Shown here: in pieces, positions 1 to 10,096 of the stretch
Numbering within the stretch: the stretch's first letter is position 1
Layout: each line of letters opens with the position of its first letter
Source: Bacteroidota bacterium
GTDB lineage: Bacteria > Bacteroidota > Bacteroidia > AKYH767-A > 2013-40CM-41-45
Reading direction: 5' to 3'
DNA: 64,000 nucleotides
NCBI GenBank assembly: GCA_026391945.1
Contig: JAPLDA010000009.1
Span: 33,932-97,931 of the forward strand
The notes under the pieces: generated by a model
What the model saw: the letters and a program-made list of their open reading frames with translations, nothing else
Databases searched by the model: none
Told to the model about the DNA's origin: nothing
Program-made: the position numbers and the translations under genes

Positions 1-1
1 C

Positions 2-850
2 GTGAGCAGCGGTTTACGGAGAATGTTGTGGGGCCTGTTTAAAAAGATGGTGATTGCCGACCGCCTATCATTTTATGTCTCCATTGTGTATGGAAACCCG
101 CACAGCTATTCCGGTTTCCCTTTAATCTGGTCGACACTTTTTTTCTCCGTCCAGATTTATTGCGACTTCTCCGGTTATTGCGACATTGCTTTGGGTGCTG
201 CAAAGGTGATGGGATTTCAGCTCATGGAAAATTTCAGCTTCCCTTATTTTTCTTCCTCCTTCCGTGAGTTCTGGAAACGCTGGCACATTTCTCTTTCTTC
301 CTGGTTTGCTGATTATCTCTATGTTCCTTTGGGTGGAAATCAAAAAGGAAAAATAAAATGGATGAGAAACATCCTCGTGGTATTTGCCGTGAGCGGCTTG
401 TGGCATGGAGCGTCTTGGACGTTTGTCATCTGGGGACTCCTGCATGCGGTTTATCTTCTTGCTGAGCGGCTGTTTTTCAGAGAACGGAAAAGAGATTTTA
501 ACTGGTTCAGTATGGTATCCGTATTTTCCTGCGTGACGGTCGCATGGATTTTTTTCCGTGCACAGACAGTCAACGATGCCATCTATATTCTCACTCATTT
601 ATTCTCTTTTGAAAACTACAACATCATCGGCGTTCCGGTGGTGAGCACCTTTTCATTCATCCTGAATTTTACAGCGATTGCCTGCATCTTTCTTTCGGAT
701 GCATTCCTGTTCAGCAGGCTCAGCGAAAAAATAAGACTTTCTTTTCCGGGCGCAACCGGTTATGCATACATCACCAATGCTTTGATGATCATTGCACTGG
801 TTTTGTTTGGTGTTTTTGAGCAACAGTCGTTCATCTATTTTCAATTCTGA
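2..850 (+). CDS. MBOAT family O-acyltransferase (AlgI/DltB-like), 5' end outside the window
   Basis: Multi-pass protein with SFREFWKRWHISLSSWFADYLYVPLGGN and GLWHGASWTFVIWG motifs typical of AlgI-type MBOAT proteins. Confidence 0.9.
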   Translation: MSSGLRRMLWGLFKKMVIADRLSFYVSIVYGNPHSYSGFPLIWSTLFFSVQIYCDFSGYCDIALGAAKVMGFQLMENFSFPYFSSSFREFWKRWHISLSSWFADYLYVPLGGNQKGKIKWMRNILVVFAVSGLWHGASWTFVIWGLLHAVYLLAERLFFRERKRDFNWFSMVSVFSCVTVAWIFFRAQTVNDAIYILTHLFSFENYNIIGVPVVSTFSFILNFTAIACIFLSDAFLFSRLSEKIRLSFPGATGYAYITNALMIIALVLFGVFEQQSFIYFQF

Positions 851-854
851 CGAC

Positions 855-1805
855 ATGAATAAAGTGCTGAAACTTTTTACAGAGATATTCCTGTTGCTGA
901 TGGCAGGCCTGGTGGTTTTTCTCTTGCTCGAAAAAAAATATGCGTCCTGTGAAACCAATGCAGATCTCCTCATGGCGAAATTCAACAGAACCTGTTCCAC
1001 TTCAAACATGCTGTTGCTTGGAAATTCACATACGCTTCCCCTTGAAGTGACTATGAAAACCTCTTCAGGAAAGGAAATCTGCTCGTTCACAGCCAGGGGA
1101 ATGGATTTATTCTGGTCTTGTGTACTGCTGAAGAAGTACATTCATAAAATTCCCAACCTCGAACTCATCCTCGTGGGAGTGGATGATGAGCTGCTTGGTT
1201 TCAACCAGGCGTGGTTTTACCAGGAATACGTGAACCGTTCCCTCTATCGCTATACAGATACACTGTACCACGATAACCTCATGAACCGCTTTCTTGCTTC
1301 CAGCAATTTTTTCCGTTCCAACCGCGACCTTACTTTTTTATGGCGGGGAGAAGCAAGCCATTCTGAAAAAGAAACCGTTCTGCCATTGGAAAGTACAGGA
1401 GGACTGTCGTTGGAAAATTGCCTGGGCCGGGCGAAAGAACTTTCGGAATACCGGTTTACCAAGAAACTGTTGCCGGAAAACATCGGGATTCTTCAGTCGA
1501 TGATTGACTTGGCAGCGCAGCACGGAAAAAAAATTATTTTTTTTACCACGCCTAAGTCGGCCTGTTTTATTGAAAAGAGAAATCATGAAAATGCTGATCT
1601 TGCTCATTCCGCAATGGATTCATTGTTCAGAGCAAACAGAATTTTTTATGTTGATTTTTCAAGGACAAAAAATTTCAGGGATGATTTTTTTGCTGATGCT
1701 GATCACCTGAACCAAACCGGAGCAAAGATTCTGTTGAAGGAGCTCGATTCACTCATTGAAATAAAAACCGGGAAGCATTATTTCAGTTCAGCAGTTTCCC
1801 GATAA
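855..1805 (+). CDS. Hypothetical protein, possible SGNH/DltD-like partner of the MBOAT protein
   Basis: ORF begins 5 nt after the MBOAT stop (ATG at 855); N-terminal TM segment, LLLGNSHT motif and C-terminal DADHLNQTGA motif. Confidence 0.65.
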   Translation: MNKVLKLFTEIFLLLMAGLVVFLLLEKKYASCETNADLLMAKFNRTCSTSNMLLLGNSHTLPLEVTMKTSSGKEICSFTARGMDLFWSCVLLKKYIHKIPNLELILVGVDDELLGFNQAWFYQEYVNRSLYRYTDTLYHDNLMNRFLASSNFFRSNRDLTFLWRGEASHSEKETVLPLESTGGLSLENCLGRAKELSEYRFTKKLLPENIGILQSMIDLAAQHGKKIIFFTTPKSACFIEKRNHENADLAHSAMDSLFRANRIFYVDFSRTKNFRDDFFADADHLNQTGAKILLKELDSLIEIKTGKHYFSSAVSR

Positions 1806-2358
1806 CGGAAGGCAAGTACCGGTATTCCAGCTCATGGATTTTTTCGGCCAGTGAACCGGCTGTTTCATTTTTGCTGACATGGCAGGCCGCCTGGAAAATG
1901 ATTTCTCCTTCATCAAATTTTTCATTCACGTAATGGATGGTGATTCCCGAAAGAATGCTTCCGGAATCAATCACCGACTGGTGAACATGTTTTCCGAAGA
2001 ACCCTTTGCCGCCAAAGCCTGGAAGCAAAGCCGGGTGAATGTTGATGATTTTATTTTGAAATAAGCGGACCAGTTTTTCCGGTACCAGCCAGAGAAAACC
2101 GGCCAGTACAACAAGATCAATGTTGTTTTCAATCAGCATGTTTAACACTTCATCTGAGTCATAAAAATTTTTCCGGTCGAACACCATGCTACGAACGTCA
2201 TACTTTTTAGCACGGTCAATCACACCGGCCATGGGATTATGAGTGAGAACCAATGCTACCGTTGCCAGCCCGGATCCGGAAAAATAACGGATGATGTTCT
2301 CCGCATTCGTTCCTGAACCTGAAGCCAATATGGCAATTTTTTTTACGGACGTCTTCAC
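1783..2358 (-). CDS. purN: Phosphoribosylglycinamide formyltransferase
   Basis: IAILASGSGTNAENI, NIHPALLPGFGGKGFFGKHVHQSVIDSG, TIHYVNEKFDEGEII motifs. Confidence 0.93.
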   Translation of the reverse strand: MKTSVKKIAILASGSGTNAENIIRYFSGSGLATVALVLTHNPMAGVIDRAKKYDVRSMVFDRKNFYDSDEVLNMLIENNIDLVVLAGFLWLVPEKLVRLFQNKIINIHPALLPGFGGKGFFGKHVHQSVIDSGSILSGITIHYVNEKFDEGEIIFQAACHVSKNETAGSLAEKIHELEYRYLPSVIGKLLN

Positions 2359-2468
2359 GGATCAAAAGTACATGAAACAAAGTGGAATGGAAGTTTTCAA
2401 CAAGATATTTTTACACTGTAAAATTTTGCTACTTTGCCTGCACTTAAAAAAAATTACACGAAACAATT

Positions 2469-3116
2469 ATGTCAGCAAACTCCATCTTTCAGTACTTCGT
2501 TCCCAAAGACCGAAAATTTTATCCGCTCTTCGAGCAGGCTTCTGCCAACCTGGTTGCCATTTCAAAAATATTGTACGAGGCGCTTACTACGAACTCCGTT
2601 GAAAAGCGCTCTTCGTTGATCCGGGAAATTGAAAAGCTGGAACACGTAGGTGATGAAATCACGCACCAGATTTTCCAGGAAGTAGGAACCACTTTCATTA
2701 CACCTTTCGACCGGGAAGACATTCAGCAACTGGCATCTGTTCTGGACGATGTACTCGATTACATTCATGGCTCGGCAAAACGAATCGAGTTGTACAAAGT
2801 GAACCCGATTCATCCTTCCATGATTAAACTGTCAGAATTGATCATTCAATGTGCCGAAGAACTCAATGTGGCCATCGGTGGGTTGCGCAGCATGAAAAAC
2901 ATGATGAAGATCCGTGAAGCACTCGTCCGGATCAACAGCATCGAAAATCATGCGGACGATATTTTCGATAATGCCGTGGCGCGTTTGTTTGAAGATGAAA
3001 AAAATGCCATCGAGATCATCAAGATCAAAGAAGTTCTTTCAGCACTCGAAACGGCGACCGACAAAGCCGAAGATGCTGCCAATGTAATCGAATCCATCAT
3101 CATCAAACAATCCTGA
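2469..3116 (+). CDS. DUF47/PhoU-like phosphate transport regulator
   Basis: FDREDIQQLASVLDDVLDYIHGSAKRIELY motif; directly upstream of PiT. Confidence 0.88.
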   Translation: MSANSIFQYFVPKDRKFYPLFEQASANLVAISKILYEALTTNSVEKRSSLIREIEKLEHVGDEITHQIFQEVGTTFITPFDREDIQQLASVLDDVLDYIHGSAKRIELYKVNPIHPSMIKLSELIIQCAEELNVAIGGLRSMKNMMKIREALVRINSIENHADDIFDNAVARLFEDEKNAIEIIKIKEVLSALETATDKAEDAANVIESIIIKQS

Positions 3117-3143
3117 GAGTAGAATCATTTTTATCCTAAAGCT

Positions 3144-4130
3144 ATGCAGTTACTTTATCTGGTCGTCATCCTCGCCATCCTTTTTGATTTTATCAATGGA
3201 TTTCATGATGCCGCCAATTCAATCGCAACCATTGTTTCCACCAAAGTGCTTTCGCCCCTGAGTGCAGTAATCTGGGCAGCAGCGTTTAACTTTCTTGCCT
3301 ACTGGCTTTTTGAACTTCATGTAGCCGATACTGTTTCCAAATCAGTGAAACCGGAAGGGATCAACCTCATCGTTGTGCTTTCCGGATTGATTGCCGCCAT
3401 CATCTGGAACCTGGTTACCTGGTGGTATGGAATTCCTTCCAGTTCATCACATACGCTCATCGGCGGATTTGTAGGTGCAGCCATTGCCTATGCAGGATTT
3501 GAAGTGGTAAAACTTGATAAGGTGCTTCCTCCTCTTTTCTTTATTGTTCTTGCCCCGGTAATCGGGATGACTATTTCTTACCTGATTTCATTGCTGACTT
3601 TATTCATATGCAAACGATCGCATCCTTATAAGGTAGATAAAATTTTCAGGAGGATGCAGTTGTTCTCTGCTGCTGCTTATAGTCTCGGGCATGGAGGTAA
3701 CGATGCACAAAAGGTAATGGGAATCATTGGGGCGGCACTCATTGCATCCAACGTTATTCCTGACATGAAACATTTGCCCGGCTGGGTTCCATTCGCCTGT
3801 TATTCAGCAATCGCGCTGGGAACCATTTTCGGTGGATGGAGAATTGTGAAAACCATGGGACAGAGGGTAACCAAACTCAAACCGTTCGAAGGGTTCTCTG
3901 CTGAAACGGCCGGGGCCATCACCTTATTTACGACCGGTGCCCTTGGAGTTCCTGTCAGCACCACCCACACCATTACAGGTGCTATCATCGGAGTGGGGGT
4001 TTCAAAACGGGTGAGTGCTGTGCACTGGGGAGTAACGGTCGAATTAATCTGGGCATGGATACTCACCATTCCTGTTACCGCTCTTCTGGCCATGGCAGTC
4101 TTCGAGGTCATCAATATGTTTATGAAATAA
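3144..4130 (+). CDS. Inorganic phosphate transporter, PiT family
   Basis: GFHDAANSIATIVSTKVLSP and SLGHGGNDAQKVMGI signatures, multi-pass. Confidence 0.93.
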   Translation: MQLLYLVVILAILFDFINGFHDAANSIATIVSTKVLSPLSAVIWAAAFNFLAYWLFELHVADTVSKSVKPEGINLIVVLSGLIAAIIWNLVTWWYGIPSSSSHTLIGGFVGAAIAYAGFEVVKLDKVLPPLFFIVLAPVIGMTISYLISLLTLFICKRSHPYKVDKIFRRMQLFSAAAYSLGHGGNDAQKVMGIIGAALIASNVIPDMKHLPGWVPFACYSAIALGTIFGGWRIVKTMGQRVTKLKPFEGFSAETAGAITLFTTGALGVPVSTTHTITGAIIGVGVSKRVSAVHWGVTVELIWAWILTIPVTALLAMAVFEVINMFMK

Positions 4131-4257
4131 ATTTTTATTGGAACCTGCGATGGTTTATGCAGAAATTGTTTTTTCAACAATTAATTTTGCAAAAAAATCA
4201 TTCATCTCAATGAGTCATTTCGAATGGCGAAATTTATCTCTTTAGTTTCCCGGCATT

Positions 4258-5031
4258 TTGAAAACCATTTTTGAAAAAATATCGGAAGCACAAAAGCAAC
4301 ACCTCGATGTGGCGCTTTGTATTGTAGTGAATACAAAAGGGTCCACGCCGCGTGAAGCCGGTGCGAAAATGCTGGTGTATCCGGACGGAACCATCTTCGG
4401 AACCATCGGCGGCGGAGACCTCGAAAAAAAAGTCATTGAAAGAGCTTTGCAGGTTTTAAAAAGCCGTCAGCCTTCAACCTTCAAACATGATTTGCTTCAC
4501 CAGCATAACATGTGTTGCGGTGGAAGCGCGGAGATTTATATTGAGCCCATCATGAAAAAAAACAAGCTGTACATTTTTGGCGCAGGACATACCGGCCATG
4601 CCTTAGCGAAGTATGCTCTGAATTTCGAATTCGAAGTGGTGATCATCGATGACAGGAAAGAATTTCTCGATGAAATAAAACCTGATGGAATCAATAAAAT
4701 GAACATCCATTATTCGGCTGCGCTTCCTGTTCTGCCTTTTGATGAACAGACATACATCACCATCATGACGTACAGCCATCCGTACGACCGTGATATCCTG
4801 GCGTATTGCCTGAAGAAACCTTCTGCCTACCTGGGAATGATCGGAAGCCAGCGTAAGGTGGAGATGACAAAAAAAATGTTTGAGGAAGGAATGATTGCTT
4901 CAAAAGAAGAACTGGACAAGGTTGACATGCCGATGGGAATTGACATTGGCGCGAAAGATCCTGATGAAATTGCCATCAGCATCCTCGCAAAAATGATCGC
5001 CGTGAAAAATCATGTGCAGGTGAGTGGTTGA
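4258..5031 (+). CDS. XdhC/CoxF family molybdoenzyme maturation protein
   Basis: VNTKGSTPREAGAKMLVYPDGTIFGTIGGGDLEKKV and IFGAGHTGHALAKYA motifs; TTG start. Confidence 0.88.
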   Translation: MKTIFEKISEAQKQHLDVALCIVVNTKGSTPREAGAKMLVYPDGTIFGTIGGGDLEKKVIERALQVLKSRQPSTFKHDLLHQHNMCCGGSAEIYIEPIMKKNKLYIFGAGHTGHALAKYALNFEFEVVIIDDRKEFLDEIKPDGINKMNIHYSAALPVLPFDEQTYITIMTYSHPYDRDILAYCLKKPSAYLGMIGSQRKVEMTKKMFEEGMIASKEELDKVDMPMGIDIGAKDPDEIAISILAKMIAVKNHVQVSG

Positions 5032-5145
5032 AGATTTTGTGAGGGAATTAAGCGCGGGAATTTTTTTTACGAAGCATTCATTTTCATGACGTAAATCATG
5101 ATGTTCCGCCATCAATCTGTATATTTTTGAGTAAACAATCATCCC

Positions 5146-5547
5146 ATGATCCCTGAAAATATTTTCCGTACCGTAAAAAATGCGATGGATTCATTGCGTG
5201 TTGCAGAGAACGAATTGAATCGTCCCACAGAAGACACCGTAACGCTTTGCGCCTGTTACAGCACGCGAAATTCCGTGAACGGTTTTTTGCATTCGTATCT
5301 TCTCAGCAAGTCATCGGATAACCAGGAAAAATACCTCGACGACTTGTTGGATCAATGTTCGAAGATTGATTCTCAATTTAAAAAGGTGGACCTGTCCTGT
5401 TTCAAGTGCGGGGTGTCGAACAAGGAACAATGTGAAAAAAATTATTGTCTTTCCGTCGACAAAGTCAACGAATGCTACAGCCAGGCCAACATGGTAAAAC
5501 AACTGGTGATGGAAAAATTAAATCTCTCCGAAAAAGATTTCGAATAA
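5146..5547 (+). CDS. Hypothetical cysteine-rich protein
   Basis: 133-aa ORF with CFKCGVSNKEQCEKNYC motif; no confident family. Confidence 0.55.
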   Translation: MIPENIFRTVKNAMDSLRVAENELNRPTEDTVTLCACYSTRNSVNGFLHSYLLSKSSDNQEKYLDDLLDQCSKIDSQFKKVDLSCFKCGVSNKEQCEKNYCLSVDKVNECYSQANMVKQLVMEKLNLSEKDFE

Positions 5548-5557
5548 TTTTTCTTTC

Positions 5558-8500
5558 CTACAATCCCTTCAGCACCTGCAATCTTTCCCAATGGTTCAGC
5601 ACATCCTGCTGAGCGCTTACAAATAATTCTTCCGCATGCACCGGGTTGGTTCGTGTGAGTGAACTGAATCGTGTTTCATTGTATAAAAAATCTTTCAGCG
5701 GAATGGATGGTTCCTTGCTATCGAGAGAGAATCGTTCGCCTTTTGCTTTCAATGGATTGTAACGGAACAATGGCCAGTAACCGCTTCTCACAGCGTTGTC
5801 CTGTTGTTCGGCTCCATGTCCCATGTCGTACCCATGCGCAATGCAATGACTGTATGCAATCACGAGCGAAGCTCCGGGAAACGATTCGGCTTCCTGGATG
5901 GTTCTCACCGTATGAACATCATTGGCTCCCATGGCAACCTGCGCGACATAAGCTCCTCCATGTGCGATGGCCTGCAAGGCCAGGTCTTTTTTTGTATTTG
6001 ATTTTCCGTTGACAGAAAATTTTGCGCTGGCGCCCACCGGTGTGGATTTGGATTTTTGTCCGCCGGTATTGGAATACACTTCTGTGTCAAGAACAAGAAT
6101 GTTCACCTTCTCTCCGCAGGAAAGTACATGATCCAATCCCCCGAAGCCAATGTCATAAGCCCATCCGTCGCCACCGATGATCCAATGCGATTTTTTCACC
6201 AGGTGTTCTGCAAGAATGGAAAGTTGCCGGGCTTCATACGAAGTCATCGATGCAAGCAACCGGCGAAGTTCTTTGATCCGGTCTCTTTGTTTTTTAATTC
6301 CGGCTTCATTGCTTTGATCGGCATCCAGGATTTCATTCACCAGGTTTTCTCCAAGAGGAGTTCGGAGATGATTTAAAATACTCTTTGCAACATCTGTTTT
6401 CTTGTCGTACGCCAGTTTGATTCCAAGTCCGAATTCAGCATTGTCTTCAAACAACGAATTCGCCCATGCCGGTCCGCAACCTTCGTTGTTTACGGCCCAT
6501 GGCGTAGTTGGAAGGTTTCCACCGAAAATGGAAGAGCATCCCGTTGCATTGGCAATCACCATCCGTTCACCGTAAAGTTGTGATAACAATTTCAGGTAAG
6601 GCGTTTCACCGCAGCCGGAGCAGGCTCCTGAAAATTCAAACAGCGGTTGTAAAAACTGTGTTCCTTTCACTGTATTGAAATTCATCCGTGAACGATCGAG
6701 TTCAGGAAGTGAAAGGAAAAATTCCCAGTTTTCTTTTTCAGTTTCCTTCAGCGGAATCTGGTCTTTCATGTTGATGGCACGATGTCCCGGTTCTGCCTTG
6801 CTTTCAACCGGGCAGAGTTCAACACATAAATTACACCCGGTACAATCTTCCGCTGACACCTGCAGCGTATAAGCTTCTTTGTCTTTGAAAAATTCTTTTC
6901 CAACAGGATCCACATGTTTGAACGTGGAGGGCGCTGAAGGCAGCAGTTCTTTATCGTACACTTTGCAGCGGATGGCGGCATGCGGACAAATGAGAAAACA
7001 TTTTCCGCACTGTGAACAAAGTTTTTCATCCCACACCGGTATGCGATCGGCGATGTTCCGTTTTTCCCATTGCGTGGTAGCCACCGGATACGTTCCGTCA
7101 ACAGGAAATGCACTCACCGGCAATTCATCTCCTTCAAAAGAAATGATCTTCGACAACACATCTTTTACAAAGATCGGTGCCCGGTCAGGAACGGCTTTTT
7201 CACTTTCAATGTTCCCGATGGGGAGGGAAGAACAATCAATCTCATGAAGGTGAGCAATCGCCTGGTCAACGGCTTCGAAATTTTTCAGCACCACTTTTTC
7301 TCCTTTGGCGGAATACGATTTCCTGATGGCATCTTTGATTTTCTGAATCGCTTCTTCTTTTTCAAGAATTCCTGAGATGGCAAAGAAACAGGTTTGTAAA
7401 ATCGTGTTGATGCGGGAACCCATTCCTGTTTCACGTGCCACCTTCGAAGCGTTGACGACAAAGAATTTTAGTTTCTTCGCCTTGATTTCTTCCTGTATTT
7501 TTTTCGGAAGCATGCTCCACACATCAGCCGTAGGATACGGTGAATTGAGGAGGAAAGTAGCTCCCGGTTCGGCATCTTTCAACAGATCGTATTTCGTGAG
7601 GTAATTGAAGTGATGGCAGGCGATGAAGCTTGCCGAGTGTACAAGGTACGTTGAGCGGATTGGCTTTTTCCCGAAGCGGAGATGCGATACGGTAAGCGAT
7701 CCGGATTTTTTTGAATCGTAAACAAAGTAACCCTGCACAAAATTGTCGGTGGTTTCGCCGATGATTTTGATGGAATTTTTATTCGCGCTTACCGTACCAT
7801 CAGCTCCCAGTCCAAAAAAGAGTCCGCGGAACAGGTGCTGTTTTTCAAGCGAGAATTTTTTATCATAGACGAGGCTGGTATTCGTCACATCATCTTCAAT
7901 ACCGATGGTGAAATGATTTTTCGGATGAGGCTGATTCAACTCTTCAAAAATCGATTTTACCATGGCGGGAGTAAATTCTTTCGAAGCAAGTCCGTAACGT
8001 CCGCCAATGATGACGGGTCTTGGACCTTTCCATTCTTCCGAGATGGCATTCACCACATCCATGTAAAGCGGTTCGCCGATGCTTCCGGGTTCTTTGCAAC
8101 GATCGAGGACGGCAATTTTGGTAACGGAAGCCGGAATTGATTGGATGAATTCTTTTACATCCAGCGGACGGAACATGCGGACATACAGGCAGCCTGTTTT
8201 TTCTCCATTGGCATTCAGGTATTCCGAGGTTTCATTCACCGCACCCACTCCTGATCCCATGATGATGATGATCCGGTCAGGGTTGGCATGGCCTGAATAT
8301 TCGTACAACGAATAATTTCTTCCGGTGAGCTCACCGAATTTTTTCATCATCGAAGTGATGATGCCCGGAACTTCCCGGTAGAATTTATTTCCGGCCTCGC
8401 GGCTCTGGAAAAACACATCGGGATTTTGTGCTGTGCCGCGAATGAATGGATGTTCCGGTGACATGGCACGCCGGCGATGAGCAAGGATGTCGTCTTCATC

Positions 8501-9133
8501 CATCATCTTAAGAATGACATCATCCGGGATCACATTTACTTTCATCAGTTCATGCGATGTCCGGAATCCATCGAACACATTGAGGAAAGGAATTCTTGAT
8601 TTCAACGTGGCGGCCTGTGCGATGAGAGCCATGTCCATGGCTTCCTGTGCGTTTTGTCCGAATAACATCGCCCATCCTGTTTGCCGCACGGCCATCACAT
8701 CGGAATGATCGCCAAAAATAGAAAGTGCGTGAGTGGCCAGTGTTCGTGCGGCAATTTGAAAGACAACGGGCGTGAGTTCGCCCGCAATTTTGTACATGTT
8801 CGGAATCATCAGCAGCAGTCCCTGTGAGCAGGTGAAAGTGGAAGACAACGCGCCTCCCTGCAACGATCCGTGAATGGCTCCTGCAGCTCCGCCTTCGCTC
8901 TGCATTTCGATGACTCTCGGAACGTTGCCAAAAATATTTTTCTTCCCGGCTGCTGACCATTCATCGCAATATTCTCCCATGGCTGATGATGGAGTGATCG
9001 GGTAGATCGCACACACTTCGTTCGTCTTATAGGCGATGTAAGCAGCAGCTTCATTGCCATCCATGATCGACGTTTTGAATTCCGTCTTTTTCAAGTCTTC
9101 CTGTTTCCTTTTTTTCTCTTCGGTGATTTCCAT
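5558..9133 (-). CDS. nifJ: Pyruvate:ferredoxin (flavodoxin) oxidoreductase, single chain
   Basis: 1191 aa; IYPITPSSAMGE, two 4Fe-4S motifs (CSQCGKCFLICPHAAIRC, CTGCNLCVELCPVE), TPP domain GDGWAYDIGFGGLDHV. Confidence 0.95.
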   Translation of the reverse strand: MEITEEKKRKQEDLKKTEFKTSIMDGNEAAAYIAYKTNEVCAIYPITPSSAMGEYCDEWSAAGKKNIFGNVPRVIEMQSEGGAAGAIHGSLQGGALSSTFTCSQGLLLMIPNMYKIAGELTPVVFQIAARTLATHALSIFGDHSDVMAVRQTGWAMLFGQNAQEAMDMALIAQAATLKSRIPFLNVFDGFRTSHELMKVNVIPDDVILKMMDEDDILAHRRRAMSPEHPFIRGTAQNPDVFFQSREAGNKFYREVPGIITSMMKKFGELTGRNYSLYEYSGHANPDRIIIIMGSGVGAVNETSEYLNANGEKTGCLYVRMFRPLDVKEFIQSIPASVTKIAVLDRCKEPGSIGEPLYMDVVNAISEEWKGPRPVIIGGRYGLASKEFTPAMVKSIFEELNQPHPKNHFTIGIEDDVTNTSLVYDKKFSLEKQHLFRGLFFGLGADGTVSANKNSIKIIGETTDNFVQGYFVYDSKKSGSLTVSHLRFGKKPIRSTYLVHSASFIACHHFNYLTKYDLLKDAEPGATFLLNSPYPTADVWSMLPKKIQEEIKAKKLKFFVVNASKVARETGMGSRINTILQTCFFAISGILEKEEAIQKIKDAIRKSYSAKGEKVVLKNFEAVDQAIAHLHEIDCSSLPIGNIESEKAVPDRAPIFVKDVLSKIISFEGDELPVSAFPVDGTYPVATTQWEKRNIADRIPVWDEKLCSQCGKCFLICPHAAIRCKVYDKELLPSAPSTFKHVDPVGKEFFKDKEAYTLQVSAEDCTGCNLCVELCPVESKAEPGHRAINMKDQIPLKETEKENWEFFLSLPELDRSRMNFNTVKGTQFLQPLFEFSGACSGCGETPYLKLLSQLYGERMVIANATGCSSIFGGNLPTTPWAVNNEGCGPAWANSLFEDNAEFGLGIKLAYDKKTDVAKSILNHLRTPLGENLVNEILDADQSNEAGIKKQRDRIKELRRLLASMTSYEARQLSILAEHLVKKSHWIIGGDGWAYDIGFGGLDHVLSCGEKVNILVLDTEVYSNTGGQKSKSTPVGASAKFSVNGKSNTKKDLALQAIAHGGAYVAQVAMGANDVHTVRTIQEAESFPGASLVIAYSHCIAHGYDMGHGAEQQDNAVRSGYWPLFRYNPLKAKGERFSLDSKEPSIPLKDFLYNETRFSSLTRTNPVHAEELFVSAQQDVLNHWERLQVLKGL

Positions 9134-9163
9134 AAAATATTTTTTTTCGATTGATTACAATTT

Positions 9164-10096
9164 TTATTTTTTTAATTCTTCAAAACTCTGCTCAAGAAAT
9201 ACGCGGATCATTTCTCTCCGGTAACTTCGAGAATAGAAATCATTGTCGACCACTCTTGATTTTTTCATGGCCATTTTGATGTATTCTTCGGAACTGCCGT
9301 TCAGGATTCCCTCGATGACAACAGGTTTCGGATCCACTCCGCCGAGAACGATTTTGATTTTTCCGGATTCATTTACCGTGACCGCTGTGGTGAGTGAGGT
9401 GAAATCAACAGCTTCCCGCGGTCGCAGTTTTTTGAAGATGGTTCTGCAGGGCTGATGGAGCGGTAAAATAATGTGGCGGATAATGGAAGTTCCCGGAAGG
9501 TTACGGGGTGCGATTCCATCACCGGTGTAAATGTTTTCAAGAGAAAAGATTTTTGTTCCATCCCGGTCAATGGTTTCCAAAAGCGCATTTACGCTGATGA
9601 GGACAGGAGCGGTATCGGAAACAAATTTTGAAAAACAGGCTTTTGTTCCTCCTGTTGCAATGCAGACATCACCTTCGCATTTCAGGCAATAGCCTACTGA
9701 TTCTCTCCACCAATCGCTTTGGTTGAAAAAGGAACACCTGTTTTCACAAAGAAGGTTTCCCCCGATGGTGGCGGTTTTTCTCAGCATCGGCGAAGCGACA
9801 CTATGAGCCGCTTCAATCAATGCAGGAAAATTCTTTTGAATGATTTCATTTTTTTTCAAATCATCCAGGCGAACGAGGGATCCGATCTTTAAAGCATTTC
9901 CTTCAACAGAAATCTCCTTCAGTTCATCCAGTCCGCTGATGTCAATCAAACAATTGGTCTCGTCCGTTCCCTGGAATTTATTGACCATCACATCCGTTCC
10001 TCCTGCGATGTAACGGAAACTGTGATGATGATCATGTGCAACATGAATTGCTTCATCGATGGTTTGTGGCCGGATGTATTTTTTTTCTGTAATCAT
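9164..10096 (-). CDS. hcrB: 4-hydroxybenzoyl-CoA reductase beta subunit (FAD plus extra 4Fe-4S loop)
   Basis: FAD-binding molybdopterin dehydrogenase fold with loop CSFFNQSDWWRESVGYCLKCEGDVCIATGGTKAC; Cys spacing 16/8/9 fits the 4-HBCR beta-subunit cluster loop as remembered. Confidence 0.85.
   Translation of the reverse strand: MITEKKYIRPQTIDEAIHVAHDHHHSFRYIAGGTDVMVNKFQGTDETNCLIDISGLDELKEISVEGNALKIGSLVRLDDLKKNEIIQKNFPALIEAAHSVASPMLRKTATIGGNLLCENRCSFFNQSDWWRESVGYCLKCEGDVCIATGGTKACFSKFVSDTAPVLISVNALLETIDRDGTKIFSLENIYTGDGIAPRNLPGTSIIRHIILPLHQPCRTIFKKLRPREAVDFTSLTTAVTVNESGKIKIVLGGVDPKPVVIEGILNGSSEEYIKMAMKKSRVVDNDFYSRSYRREMIRVFLEQSFEELKK

Noticed and set aside
122-598. 158-aa minus-strand ORF opposite the MBOAT gene
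   Set aside because: No recognisable family and fully antisense to a strong MBOAT coding region.
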